A DNA stretch of 64,000 bases from Parasedimentitalea huanghaiensis (lineage in GTDB: Bacteria; Pseudomonadota; Alphaproteobacteria; Rhodobacterales; Rhodobacteraceae): contig NZ_WQLV01000013.1 in assembly GCF_009753675.1 (NCBI RefSeq), forward strand, positions 61,847-125,846, read 5' to 3'. Below, piece by piece: positions 25,247-33,527 of this stretch (the stretch's first letter is position 1; every line of letters starts with the position of its first letter). A model generated the notes under the pieces. That model saw only the letters and a list, made by a program, of their open reading frames with translations. It searched no databases and was not told where the DNA came from. The translations under genes and the position numbers were made by a program.

Positions 25247-26608
25247 ATGACCCAACCTGTTGATCCCCATGAGATGATCCAGGCTCCCTCGTTGGATGGG
25301 CCAAATGCGGGCTATATGCCTGGGTTTGGCAATGATTATGAAACCGAGGCTCTACCAGGTGCCTTGCCCCAGGGTATGAACTCCCCGCAGAAGTGTGAGT
25401 ACGGGTTGTACGGTGAGCAGCTGTCAGGCACTGCCTTCACGGCGCCCAGCCATCAGAACGAGCGCACCTGGTGTTACCGCATCCGCCCAAGCGTGAAGCA
25501 CAGCCATCGCTATGAAAAGATTGACCTGCCCCAGTGGAAATCTGCCCCCAATGTGGACCCGGATGTGGTTTCCTTGGGTCAGTACCGCTGGGATCCGCTG
25601 CCGCACAGCGACACAGGCCTGACCTGGCTGACCGGCATGCATACCATGACCACGGCAGGTGACGTGAACACGCAGGTCGGTATGGCGACACATATCTATC
25701 TGGTCACCGAGAGCATGGTCGACAGCTATTTTTTCTCGGCTGATTCCGAAATGCTGGTGGTGCCACAAGAGGGCCGTCTGCGGTTCTGCACCGAGCTGGG
25801 CATCATCGACGTCGAGCCTCAGGAAATCGCCATTATTCCGCGCGGGTTGCTGTATCGGGTTGAGGTGCTGGAAGGCCCATGCCGTGGTTTTGTTTGCGAG
25901 AACTATGGGCAAAAATTTGAGCTGCCGGGACGTGGCCCCATTGGTGCCAACTGCATGGCCAACCCGCGCGACTTCAAAGCGCCCGTTGCTGCGTTCGAGG
26001 ACCGCGAAGTTGAATCGACCGTCACCATCAAGTGGTGCGGGCAGTTCCATGAAACTAAGATCGGCCAGTCGCCGCTGGATGTGGTGGCCTGGCACGGCAA
26101 CTATGCGCCGGTGAAATACGACCTGCGCACCTATTGTCCGGTTGGAGCGATCCTGTTCGATCACCCTGATCCGTCGATCTTTACCGTGCTCACAGCGCCA
26201 TCAGGCCAGCCCGGCACCGCCAACATCGATTTTGTGCTGTTCCGCGAACGCTGGATGGTGGCCGAAAACACCTTCCGCCCGCCATGGTACCATAAGAACA
26301 TCATGTCCGAGCTGATGGGTAATATCTATGGCCAGTATGATGCTAAGCCCAAGGGTTTCATCCCCGGCGGTATGAGCCTGCATAACATGATGATCCCGCA
26401 CGGGCCGGACAAGAACGCCTTTGAAGGCGCCTCGAACTCCAACCTCGGGCCTGAGAAGCTGGACAACACCATGTCCTTTATGTTCGAGACCCGCTTCCCG
26501 CAGCATCTAACAGCGTTTGCAGCCAAGGACGCGCCGTTGCAGGATGATTACATCGACTGCTGGTCGGACATCGAAAAGAAGTTCGACGGCACCCCCGGCA
26601 AGAAATAG
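25247..26608 (+). CDS. hmgA: homogentisate 1,2-dioxygenase
   Basis: 453 aa Fe(II) ring-cleaving dioxygenase converting homogentisate to maleylacetoacetate. Diagnostic stretches: [41 protein letters not shown], and the iron-ligand region [18 protein letters not shown] (His and Glu) followed by [15 protein letters not shown] (His). AGGAGG precedes the ATG. First gene of the catabolic operon. Confidence 0.97.
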   Translation: MTQPVDPHEMIQAPSLDGPNAGYMPGFGNDYETEALPGALPQGMNSPQKCEYGLYGEQLSGTAFTAPSHQNERTWCYRIRPSVKHSHRYEKIDLPQWKSAPNVDPDVVSLGQYRWDPLPHSDTGLTWLTGMHTMTTAGDVNTQVGMATHIYLVTESMVDSYFFSADSEMLVVPQEGRLRFCTELGIIDVEPQEIAIIPRGLLYRVEVLEGPCRGFVCENYGQKFELPGRGPIGANCMANPRDFKAPVAAFEDREVESTVTIKWCGQFHETKIGQSPLDVVAWHGNYAPVKYDLRTYCPVGAILFDHPDPSIFTVLTAPSGQPGTANIDFVLFRERWMVAENTFRPPWYHKNIMSELMGNIYGQYDAKPKGFIPGGMSLHNMMIPHGPDKNAFEGASNSNLGPEKLDNTMSFMFETRFPQHLTAFAAKDAPLQDDYIDCWSDIEKKFDGTPGKK

Positions 26609-26615
26609 AACCAGA

Positions 26616-26639
26616 GGTGCGTGTAAACACGCACCCTAC
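26616..26639. repeat. 24-bp dispersed palindromic repeat, copy 2
   Basis: GGTGCGTGTAAACACGCACC... in the opposite orientation to copies 1 and 3, lying right after the hmgA stop. It faces copy 3 thirteen bases away, so the pair could fold as one large hairpin in the hmgA-fahA spacer. Confidence 0.8.
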
Positions 26640-26652
26640 ACTCACAGTCTAC

Positions 26653-26676
26653 GTAGGGTGTGTGCTTGCACGCACC
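26653..26676. repeat. 24-bp dispersed palindromic repeat, copy 3
   Basis: Same sequence as the copy at 16858-16881 (GTAGGGTGTGTGCTTGCACG...), 20 bp before the fahA start. Inverted relative to copy 2. Confidence 0.8.
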
Positions 26677-26696
26677 ACCCGAAAAAGGAACCGCGC

Positions 26697-27950
26697 ATGT
26701 CTTTGAAAAAAAGCTGGGTCACTTCGGCAAACTCTGCCGACCACCCCTTCCCGCTGAACAACCTGCCTTATGGCGTCTTTTCCACCGCTGATGGCGACCC
26801 GCGTTGTGGCGTCGCGATTGGCGACATGATCCTCGACATGGAAGCTGCCGAAAGCACCGGCCTGATCGCACTGGCGGATTACCCGCTGTTCGACGTGCCG
26901 TTCTGGAACGAAGTGATGGATCAGGGCCCTGCCGTCTGGGCCGCCCTGCGCGACCGCCTGACAGCGCTGCTGGCGCAAGGATCCGCAGAGCAGGCAAAGG
27001 TCGAGCCTTTGCTGGTGGCTGCGGCGGATGCCGACTTGCACATGCCGTTTGGGGTCAGCGAATACACCGATTTCTATGCCGGTATGCAGCATGCCAAAAA
27101 CATGGGTGCAATCCTGCGCGGCTCCCCTGATCTGCCTGCCAACTGGCTGCACATCCCGATCGGCTATAACGGTCGCGCATCATCCGTTGTGGTGTCGGGG
27201 ACTGAGATCCACCGCCCCAATGGCCAGACCAAAGCACCGGACGCCGATATGCCCAGCTTTGGCCCCAGCAAGCGGCTGGATATCGAACTGGAAATGGGCG
27301 CCATCGTTGGTACCGGCAGCGAGCTGGGTCAGCCAATCACCGTGGACGAAGCCGACGCGATGATCTTTGGCTACGTCCTGCTGAACGACTGGTCAGCCCG
27401 CGACATTCAGGGCTGGGAATACCAGCCGCTTGGCCCATTCCAAGGCAAAGCCTTTGGCACCTCGATCTCTCCGTGGATTGTGACCGCTGCTGCACTGGAA
27501 AGCTTCCGCGCGCCCACACCGCCACGCGAAAAAGAGCTGCTGCCCTATCTGAACGGCAGCAAAGACGGGCTGTATGACATCGAGCTAGAAGTTCTGATGC
27601 AGCCTGAAGGCGCCGAGAAAGCCAGCTCGATTGCGAAGACCAACTATAACCGGATGTATTATTCAGCTGCGGAACAGCTGTGTCACCACGCCAGCGGTGG
27701 CTGCGAGATGAGCCCGGGTGACCTGTTGGGCTCTGGTACCATTTCCGGCGCAGAGCGGTCTGAATTCGGCTCTTTGATGGAGCTGAGCTGGGCTGGTCGT
27801 GAACCCTTCACACTGGACACCGGCGAGACCCGTGGGTTCATCGAGGACGGCGATACCCTGACCCTGCGCGGCAACGCTCGTGGTGATGGCTTCACCATCG
27901 GCTTTGGCGACTGCACTGGCAAAATTCTGCCCGCCAAGACCTGGGGCTGA
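26697..27950 (+). CDS. fahA: fumarylacetoacetase
   Basis: 417 aa, final step of homogentisate degradation: fumarylacetoacetate to fumarate plus acetoacetate. Seen: KSWVTSANSADHPFPLNNLPYGVF, YTDFYAGMQHAKNMG, YGYHGRAS-type IGYNGRASSVVVSG, the metal-binding ELEMGAIVG, and LNDWSARDIQGWEYQPLGPFQGKAF with GTISGAERSEFGS. A Tyr-Asn-Gly-Arg is found where most enzymes have Tyr-His-Gly-Arg, a possible change at the catalytic His site. ATG 26697 is chosen; the frame upstream runs through the repeats. Confidence 0.95.
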   Translation: MSLKKSWVTSANSADHPFPLNNLPYGVFSTADGDPRCGVAIGDMILDMEAAESTGLIALADYPLFDVPFWNEVMDQGPAVWAALRDRLTALLAQGSAEQAKVEPLLVAAADADLHMPFGVSEYTDFYAGMQHAKNMGAILRGSPDLPANWLHIPIGYNGRASSVVVSGTEIHRPNGQTKAPDADMPSFGPSKRLDIELEMGAIVGTGSELGQPITVDEADAMIFGYVLLNDWSARDIQGWEYQPLGPFQGKAFGTSISPWIVTAAALESFRAPTPPREKELLPYLNGSKDGLYDIELEVLMQPEGAEKASSIAKTNYNRMYYSAAEQLCHHASGGCEMSPGDLLGSGTISGAERSEFGSLMELSWAGREPFTLDTGETRGFIEDGDTLTLRGNARGDGFTIGFGDCTGKILPAKTWG

Positions 27951-27954
27951 CCCC

Positions 27955-28314
27955 ATGACCCTCGCGCTGGACCATATTCAGATTGCAATCCCCAAAGCGG
28001 GTGAGGCCCAGTGCCGCGCCTTTTGGGGAGATTTGATCGGCCTGCGCGAGATCACCAAGCCCGCAGCGCTGCAAACACGCGGTGGGCTTTGGTTTGCCCT
28101 GATGGGCAGCGAATTACATCTGGGAGTGGAAGACCCATTTTCACCCGCGCAGAAAGCCCATCCGGGCTTTCGCGCCACCGATATCACCGCGCTGGCAGCG
28201 CGGTTTGAAACAGCAGGCCATAACATGGTCTGGGACACTGCAATTGAGGGACGCAAACGGTTTTTTACAACAGACCCGTTTGGAAACCGTCTCGAATTCC
28301 TGCAAGAGGATTAA
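27955..28314 (+). CDS. VOC-fold (glyoxalase-like) protein
   Basis: 119 aa, one vicinal-oxygen-chelate module pair: LDHIQIAIPKAGEAQCRAFWGDLIGLREI, LHLGVEDPF and FFTTDPFGNRLEFLQED with the metal-site His and Glu. Begins 5 bases after fahA. Role within the pathway unknown; small VOC proteins often act as dioxygenases or isomerases. Confidence 0.8.
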   Translation: MTLALDHIQIAIPKAGEAQCRAFWGDLIGLREITKPAALQTRGGLWFALMGSELHLGVEDPFSPAQKAHPGFRATDITALAARFETAGHNMVWDTAIEGRKRFFTTDPFGNRLEFLQED

Positions 28315-28318
28315 GACT

Positions 28319-29269
28319 ATGGCCAAGGCTTTTGCGTCCCAAGGGGACATGACCGAAAAGAAAATCACCTTCGACGAAATCGGTGAAGGGCTCTATGCCT
28401 TTACCGCCGAAGGCGACCCTAACTCGGGCGTTATTATCGGCGACGACTCTGTAATGATCGTTGAAGCACAGGCGACACCACGTCTGGCCAACAAAGTGAT
28501 CGAATGTGTGCGCTCGGTCACCGACAAGCCGATCAGCCATGTTGTGCTAACCCACTATCACGCCGTGCGTGTTCTGGGTGCCTCGGCCTTTGGTGCAGAG
28601 CAAATCATCATGGGTGATACCGCCCGTTCGATGGTTGTTGAACGCGGGCAAGAGGACTGGGACAGCGAATTCCAACGCTTCCCACGCCTGTTCGAAGGTC
28701 ACGAGAGCATTCCCGGTCTGACATGGCCAACCACCACGTTCAGCGAAGACATGACTGTCTATCTGGGCAACCGCCGCGTTGATCTGATGCATTTGGGCCG
28801 GGCCCACACCGCGGGTGATATCGTCATTCACGTCCCAGACCAGAACGTCATGTTCACCGGTGACATCGTCGAAGATCACTCGGCCTGTTATTGTGGTGAT
28901 GGTCACTTCAGCGACTGGGGCAGCACACTGGACAACATTGCAGCCTTTGACGTGGACGCAATTGCCCCCGGTCGTGGCGGCGCATTGATCGGCAAAGAAG
29001 CCGTAGAGCGCGCTATTGAAAGCACCCGTGATTTTGTTGAGTCCACCTATCGCCCAGCGGCCAAAGTTGCAGCGCGCAACGGCACGCTGAAAGAAGCCTG
29101 GGACGCCGTGCGGGCCGAGTGTGACCCGAAGTTCAAGGACTACGCGATCTACGAGCATTGCCTACCCTTCAACGTTGCTCGCGCCTTTGACGAGGCACGT
29201 GGCATCGACAATCCACGTATCTGGACCGCCCAGCGCGATCTGGACATGTGGGCCGCCTTGCAGGGCTAA
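28319..29269 (+). CDS. metallo-beta-lactamase-fold protein with altered metal motif
   Basis: 316 aa MBL-fold hydrolase by overall pattern: SGVIIGDDSVMIVEAQATP, LTHYHAVRVLGASAFG, HLGRAHTAGDIVIHVPDQNVMFTGDIVED. The canonical HxHxDH is HYHAVR (residues 79-84), so the Asp and last His that build the second metal site are missing, while later His and Asp residues (GRAHTAGD, FTGDIVED) remain. It may bind one metal or catalyse a different reaction. Lies between fahA/VOC and the flavin monooxygenase, start 5 bases after the VOC gene. Confidence 0.82.
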   Translation: MAKAFASQGDMTEKKITFDEIGEGLYAFTAEGDPNSGVIIGDDSVMIVEAQATPRLANKVIECVRSVTDKPISHVVLTHYHAVRVLGASAFGAEQIIMGDTARSMVVERGQEDWDSEFQRFPRLFEGHESIPGLTWPTTTFSEDMTVYLGNRRVDLMHLGRAHTAGDIVIHVPDQNVMFTGDIVEDHSACYCGDGHFSDWGSTLDNIAAFDVDAIAPGRGGALIGKEAVERAIESTRDFVESTYRPAAKVAARNGTLKEAWDAVRAECDPKFKDYAIYEHCLPFNVARAFDEARGIDNPRIWTAQRDLDMWAALQG

Positions 29270-29278
29270 CTTGCGCCC

Positions 29279-29388
29279 CGGGGCGATTTGATCCAGATCG
29301 TATCGCCCCAGCCAAAACAATGAGACGATAAAACCAATAGTCCCGGCGGCCTGTCGCCGGGGACCAATCGAACTGTGCCTATGGCACA
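29279..29388 (+). promoter_or_regulatory. three hairpins upstream of the monooxygenase gene
   Basis: GGGGCGAT/ATCGCCCC (about 29280-29309), GTCCCGGCG/CGCCGGGGAC (29340-29364) and TGTGCC-TAT-GGCACA (29374-29388) lie in the 140-bp gap before the FAD protein. Could be a processing/attenuation region that sets differential expression inside the operon; none has a T-tract. Confidence 0.4.
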
Positions 29389-29409
29389 CCCAACCTGGGA
29401 GGACACCAG

Positions 29410-31020
29410 ATGAATAAGATCTTTGAAGTTCCCATGTACCCGTATGAACGCCATGCGGATCAGGATGCACCAAGCCCGGTGCGCCATAGGGTAATTGTTG
29501 TGGGCGCTGGCCCGATCGGGTTGGGCGCCGCCATTGACCTGGCCCAGCAGGGCATCGAAGTTGTGGTGCTGGATGACAATGACAAAGTCAGCTTTGGCTC
29601 ACGCGCCATCTGCTTTGCCAAGCGTCCGCTGGAAATATTGGACCGGTTGGGATGTGGTCAGCCCATGGTCGACAAAGGCGTCCAGTGGAACGTTGGTAAG
29701 GTGTTCTTTGACGATCGCGAGGTCTATAACTTTGACCTGCTGCCCGAGGACGGTCACAAGCGCCCTGCCTTTATCAATCTTCAGCAGTACTATTTCGAAG
29801 AGTACATGGTGAACCGGGTCTTTGAACTGCAGGCCCAGGGTGCACCAATTGAGATCCGTGGTCGCAACAAGGTTTCGGCTGTGGGCACCCACCCTGATCA
29901 TGTGACCATCGAGGTGGATACCCCTGAAGGGTCCTACAATCTGGAAGCGGACTGGATCATTGCCTGTGATGGCGCCGGATCGCCGATGCGGTCGATGCTG
30001 GGCAAGGACTTTGTCGGCCGGGTGTTCGAGGATAACTTCCTGATTGCCGATGTTATCATGGAAGCTGATTTCCCAACCGAACGTTGGTTCTGGTTCGATC
30101 CACCGTTCAACAAAGGCCAGTCCGCCCTGCTGCACAAACAGCCAGACGGCGTTTGGCGTATTGACCTGCAACTGGGCTGGGACATCGACAAGGAACGCGA
30201 GAAGCGTCCTGAAAATGTGATCCCCCGCCTAAAAGCGATGCTGGGTGATGATGTTGAGTTCGAACTGGAGTGGGTGTCGATCTATACCTTCCAGTGCCGC
30301 CGGATGGAGCAGTTCCGTCATGGTCGGGTGTTGTTTGCCGGTGATGCCGCGCATCAGGTGTCGCCGTTTGGGGCCCGTGGGGCCAACTCGGGCCTGCAGG
30401 ACACTGACAACCTGTGTTGGAAACTGAAGCTGGTGATGGAGGGCAAAGCCCCGGAAAGCCTGCTGGACAGCTATGACGTGGAACGCATCCATGGCGCGGA
30501 TGAAAACATTCTGAATTCCAGCCGGTCCACCGACTTCATCACGCCAAAGTCCGAAATTTCGCGCACTTTGAGAGATGCGGTGCTGGATCTGTCCGAGCAT
30601 TATGAGTTTGCCCGTCCATTGGTGAATTCGGGTCGTTTGTCTGTGCCCTGCACCTATGATGGCTCGCCTCTGAACTCAGCCGATGCACTGAATGGCCCGG
30701 CCCGCAGCCGTCCCGGTTCAGCCTGTCCCGATGCCCCACTGGGCGATGGGTTTTTGCTGCCTAAACTGGCCGACAAATTCACTCTGTTGACCATTGATGC
30801 AGACGCCCCCGATGTACTTGAGGAAAGCGGCATCACGGTTGAGAGACTGGCCCTATCGGTCACCGACGACAAGACACTGGCGCTGAAAGAACGCTACCTG
30901 GGTGATGCACCCAGCGGTGTCTATCTGATCCGCCCGGATCAGCACGTCGCTGCCCGCCGTCCCAATTTTGATGAAAATCAGTTCCGCGCTGCCGTCCGTC
31001 GCGCAACTGGTCAGGAGTAA
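29410..31020 (+). CDS. FAD-dependent aromatic monooxygenase (MhpA/MhaA-like)
   Basis: 536 aa group A flavoprotein hydroxylase. Seen: Rossmann motif VVGAGPIGLGAAIDLAQQG near residue 32, the internal DG motif CDGAGSPMRSMLG (~194), and GDAAHQVSPFGARGANSGLQDTDNLCWKL, the second FAD motif (~309), with a C-terminal thioredoxin-like part (APSGVYLIRPDQHVAAR). GGGAGGA lies before ATG. Adjacent to a 67-aa DUF2783 gene, an arrangement recalling 3-hydroxyphenylacetate 6-hydroxylase (flavoprotein MhaA plus small MhaB), which makes homogentisate. That substrate is inferred. Confidence 0.85.
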   Translation: MNKIFEVPMYPYERHADQDAPSPVRHRVIVVGAGPIGLGAAIDLAQQGIEVVVLDDNDKVSFGSRAICFAKRPLEILDRLGCGQPMVDKGVQWNVGKVFFDDREVYNFDLLPEDGHKRPAFINLQQYYFEEYMVNRVFELQAQGAPIEIRGRNKVSAVGTHPDHVTIEVDTPEGSYNLEADWIIACDGAGSPMRSMLGKDFVGRVFEDNFLIADVIMEADFPTERWFWFDPPFNKGQSALLHKQPDGVWRIDLQLGWDIDKEREKRPENVIPRLKAMLGDDVEFELEWVSIYTFQCRRMEQFRHGRVLFAGDAAHQVSPFGARGANSGLQDTDNLCWKLKLVMEGKAPESLLDSYDVERIHGADENILNSSRSTDFITPKSEISRTLRDAVLDLSEHYEFARPLVNSGRLSVPCTYDGSPLNSADALNGPARSRPGSACPDAPLGDGFLLPKLADKFTLLTIDADAPDVLEESGITVERLALSVTDDKTLALKERYLGDAPSGVYLIRPDQHVAARRPNFDENQFRAAVRRATGQE

Positions 31021-31024
31021 CCTT

Positions 31025-31228
31025 ATGTCAGACCAATTGACTCTCTCCCCGAATATCGATGGAGCCGACGATTTCTACGCGGAATTGCTGGCCGTCCACG
31101 AAGGCCTCAGCAAGGAAGACAGCGACGCGTTGAATGCGCGGCTGATCCTGGTGCTGGCCAACCAAATAGGAAACCGCGCGATCCTGACACAGGCGCTGGC
31201 GGCAGCCGCGCTGAAACCGGAGGTTTAA
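31025..31228 (+). CDS. DUF2783 small protein, putative monooxygenase partner
   Basis: 67 aa, acidic helical protein: SPNIDGADDFYAELLAVHEGLS, then SDALNARLILVLANQIGNRAIL, the DUF2783 pattern. Starts 4 bases after the flavoprotein stop, implying coupled translation and a physical partnership. By analogy with the small coupling protein MhaB it may be needed for productive hydroxylation; this is inference. Confidence 0.8.
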   Translation: MSDQLTLSPNIDGADDFYAELLAVHEGLSKEDSDALNARLILVLANQIGNRAILTQALAAAALKPEV

Positions 31229-31232
31229 CCGT

Positions 31233-31775
31233 ATGAAAATCGAACAGATCCACCACGTTGCTTATCGCTGCAAGGACGCCAAGCAGACCGTGGAGTGGTA
31301 CAACACAATGCTGAAGATGGACTTTGTTCTGGCGATTGCTGAGGACCATGTTCCATCGACGCATGAGCCGGATCCCTACATGCATATCTTCATGGATGCG
31401 GGCAATGGCAACGTATTGGCGTTTTTTGAGCTGCCAACAAAGCCGGAAATGGACCGCGACCGCAACACGCCGATCTGGGTGCAGCACATCGCCTTTAAGG
31501 TGAAAGACCGCGACACGCTGATCGAATTCCGCGACCATCTGGAAGCCAATGGTGTCGAAGTTCTGGGTGTTACCGATCACTCGATCTTCCACTCGATCTA
31601 TTTCTTTGATCCCAATGGCCACCGTGTTGAACTGGCTTGCCCAGACCCTAAGGAAGAGGCGATGCTGGCCAAGCTGGATGCTGTCAAATGGGACATGCTG
31701 GAAGAGTGGTCGAAGACCAAAAAGGCCCCAAAACACGCGGAGTGGATGCACTCCAAGGAACTCAGCGACGTTTAA
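31233..31775 (+). CDS. VOC-fold (glyoxalase/dioxygenase-like) protein
   Basis: 180 aa. IEQIHHVAYRCKDAKQTVEWYN opening, an IWVQHIAFKVKDRDTLIEFRD central module and SIYFFDPNGHRVELACP with metal ligands. Has a helical C-terminal ~40-residue tail (ECP...KLDAVKWDMLEEWSK). Starts 4 bases after the DUF2783 gene. Exact reaction unknown; a role in aromatic catabolism follows from context. Confidence 0.83.
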   Translation: MKIEQIHHVAYRCKDAKQTVEWYNTMLKMDFVLAIAEDHVPSTHEPDPYMHIFMDAGNGNVLAFFELPTKPEMDRDRNTPIWVQHIAFKVKDRDTLIEFRDHLEANGVEVLGVTDHSIFHSIYFFDPNGHRVELACPDPKEEAMLAKLDAVKWDMLEEWSKTKKAPKHAEWMHSKELSDV

Positions 31776-31785
31776 GCTGGACAGC

Positions 31786-31809
31786 GGTGCGTGCAAGCAC
31801 GCACCCTAC
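31786..31809. repeat. 24-bp dispersed palindromic repeat, copy 4
   Basis: GGTGCGTGCAAGCACGCACC..., a perfect GGTGCGTGC/GCACGCACC palindrome, located between the second VOC gene and maiA. Same family as the copies at 16858, 26616 and 26653. Confidence 0.8.
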
Positions 31810-31865
31810 CCCAACATCACGGATCAACCGGTCACACCCCGGCTGGCCAAACCAAAGGAATTGAG

Positions 31866-32501
31866 ATGAGCGAAACTGTTCTTTTTGACTATTGGCGGTC
31901 TTCAGCCAGTTACCGGCTGCGCATTGCACTGAACCTTGCAGCGATCCCATATCGCGCAGTTTCGGTTGATCTGGTCACCGGAGAGCAGAAGTCCCCCGCC
32001 CATCTGGCCCGCAATCCGCAGGGTCTTGTGCCGGTCCTGCAGATCGACGGATTGCAGATGACCCAATCGCTGGCCATTCTTGAGTATCTGGATCAGACCC
32101 GCAATTTGGGCCTGTTGTCTCAGGAGCCTGCTGCCCGCGTACAAGAACAGGCGCTGGCCCATTCCATTGCTGTCGACATCCACCCAGTGTGCAACCTTCA
32201 GGTTGTGGGCTACGCTGCCAAAATTGCCGCCACCCCGGATAGCGCCCGTGAAGATTGGATGCGCCGGTTTATCCGCCCTGGACTGCAAGCCTTCGAAGAG
32301 CTGCTTGGCGCCTACCAGCAGGTTCCATTTTGCACCGGAAGCACCCCAGGATTGGCTGATATCTGCCTGATCCCGCAGATTTACAACGCGCGTCGTTGGG
32401 GTGTGGAAATTGCTGATCTCCCGCGCATTTTGCAGGTTGAGGCCGCCTGCGCAGAGCACCCGGCCTTTAGCGCGGCGCATCCTGATCAAGTCAAACCCTG
32501 A
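31866..32501 (+). CDS. maiA: maleylacetoacetate isomerase
   Basis: 211 aa zeta-class glutathione transferase that isomerises maleylacetoacetate to fumarylacetoacetate. Diagnostic active-site loop YWRSSASYRLRIALNLA (SSCSxRVR region, Ser replacing the middle Cys), NPQGLVPVLQIDG for glutathione and QSLAILEYLDQT. C-terminal ADICLIPQIYNARRWGV is typical. Last gene of the operon; it links hmgA and fahA steps. Confidence 0.92.
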   Translation: MSETVLFDYWRSSASYRLRIALNLAAIPYRAVSVDLVTGEQKSPAHLARNPQGLVPVLQIDGLQMTQSLAILEYLDQTRNLGLLSQEPAARVQEQALAHSIAVDIHPVCNLQVVGYAAKIAATPDSAREDWMRRFIRPGLQAFEELLGAYQQVPFCTGSTPGLADICLIPQIYNARRWGVEIADLPRILQVEAACAEHPAFSAAHPDQVKP

Positions 32502-32552
32502 TCGCCCCACTTTGATCGACTGGAAGTGAAATATGGCCAATTTCAAGGGAGC

Positions 32553-33512
32553 TTATTTGGGGGTCAGCACCACGACCCCAAATAACCCGGCAGTATCTGA
32601 CCAAATTTGGTCGGCCTGCCAGCCCTGTTGCGCCGCGAGTTTTGCCAATTGTCCCGGAGAATACTTATGTGAGTTTTCAGTGTGAATGCTCTCCCCATTT
32701 TCGAAGCCAACTGTCTCCCCCAGAATTTCGACACTTTGCGCCCGTAAACTCACAAGATGCATTTCGATCCGACTTTTGTCCGTGTTCCACCGCGCCTCGT
32801 GCTTGAACCCTGTCAGATCAAAGTCAGCGCCAAGTTCACGATTGATCCGGGTCAGAAGGTTCATGTTGAACGCCGCTGTCACACCGCTTGCGTCATCATA
32901 GGCCCGGATCAAAGTGTCCGTGTCTTTGACCAGATCGACGCCAACCACAAAAGCCACCACCCCGGGGATATCACCCATACGCCCCAACAGTGCGCCTGCG
33001 TCCTCGATTTCAAAGTTCCCAATCGTTGATCCGGGAAAGAACAAGATCTTAGAGGTGCCGTCCAGACCTGGAGGCAACGAAATATCGGTTGTGAAATCAC
33101 CAACAACCGGGATCACATCCAAAGTGCTGTATTCATCAGCCACATGGTCAGCCGCTGCGATAAGATGCACCTCGGAGATATCGATTGGCACATAGCTACG
33201 CAGCCCGGGAAGCGCATTCAAGAGCGCCCGTGTTTTGGTGCTGGAGCCACTGCCCAGTTCAATCAGCGCAGTGTCATCCGTGACAAACCCCGCCAGTTCC
33301 GGCGCATGGCGACGCAGGATGCTCAGTTCGGTTCTGGTGGGATAATACTCATGTAGTTCAGTAATGGTATCAAACAGTTGCGATCCGCGCTCATCGTAGA
33401 GCCACTTGCTCTCGATGGTTTTTTTCGGCGCGCGCAGGCCCTGCAGTATGGACTGTGCAAAGGCAGACTCCGCTTCGGTCAGAAAGGAGGTTGGAACAGG
33501 GAAAATGGTCAT
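32553..33512 (-). CDS. egtD: L-histidine N-alpha-methyltransferase EgtD
   Basis: 319 aa SAM-dependent enzyme that trimethylates histidine to hercynine, first step of ergothioneine synthesis. Seen: KWLYDERGSQLFDTITELHEYYPTRTE, ELGSGSSTKTRALL SAM motif, IPVVGDFT and FFPGSTIGNFE, and FNMNLLTRINRELGADF. Lies 15 bases downstream of egtB in the same operon. Confidence 0.95.
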   Translation of the reverse strand: MTIFPVPTSFLTEAESAFAQSILQGLRAPKKTIESKWLYDERGSQLFDTITELHEYYPTRTELSILRRHAPELAGFVTDDTALIELGSGSSTKTRALLNALPGLRSYVPIDISEVHLIAAADHVADEYSTLDVIPVVGDFTTDISLPPGLDGTSKILFFPGSTIGNFEIEDAGALLGRMGDIPGVVAFVVGVDLVKDTDTLIRAYDDASGVTAAFNMNLLTRINRELGADFDLTGFKHEARWNTDKSRIEMHLVSLRAQSVEILGETVGFENGESIHTENSHKYSPGQLAKLAAQQGWQADQIWSDTAGLFGVVVLTPK

Positions 33513-33527
33513 GGGAGGTCCTTTGTC

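Noticed and set aside
25424..26164. 246-codon frame antisense to hmgA
   Set aside because: No start signal or domain; hmgA is unambiguous.
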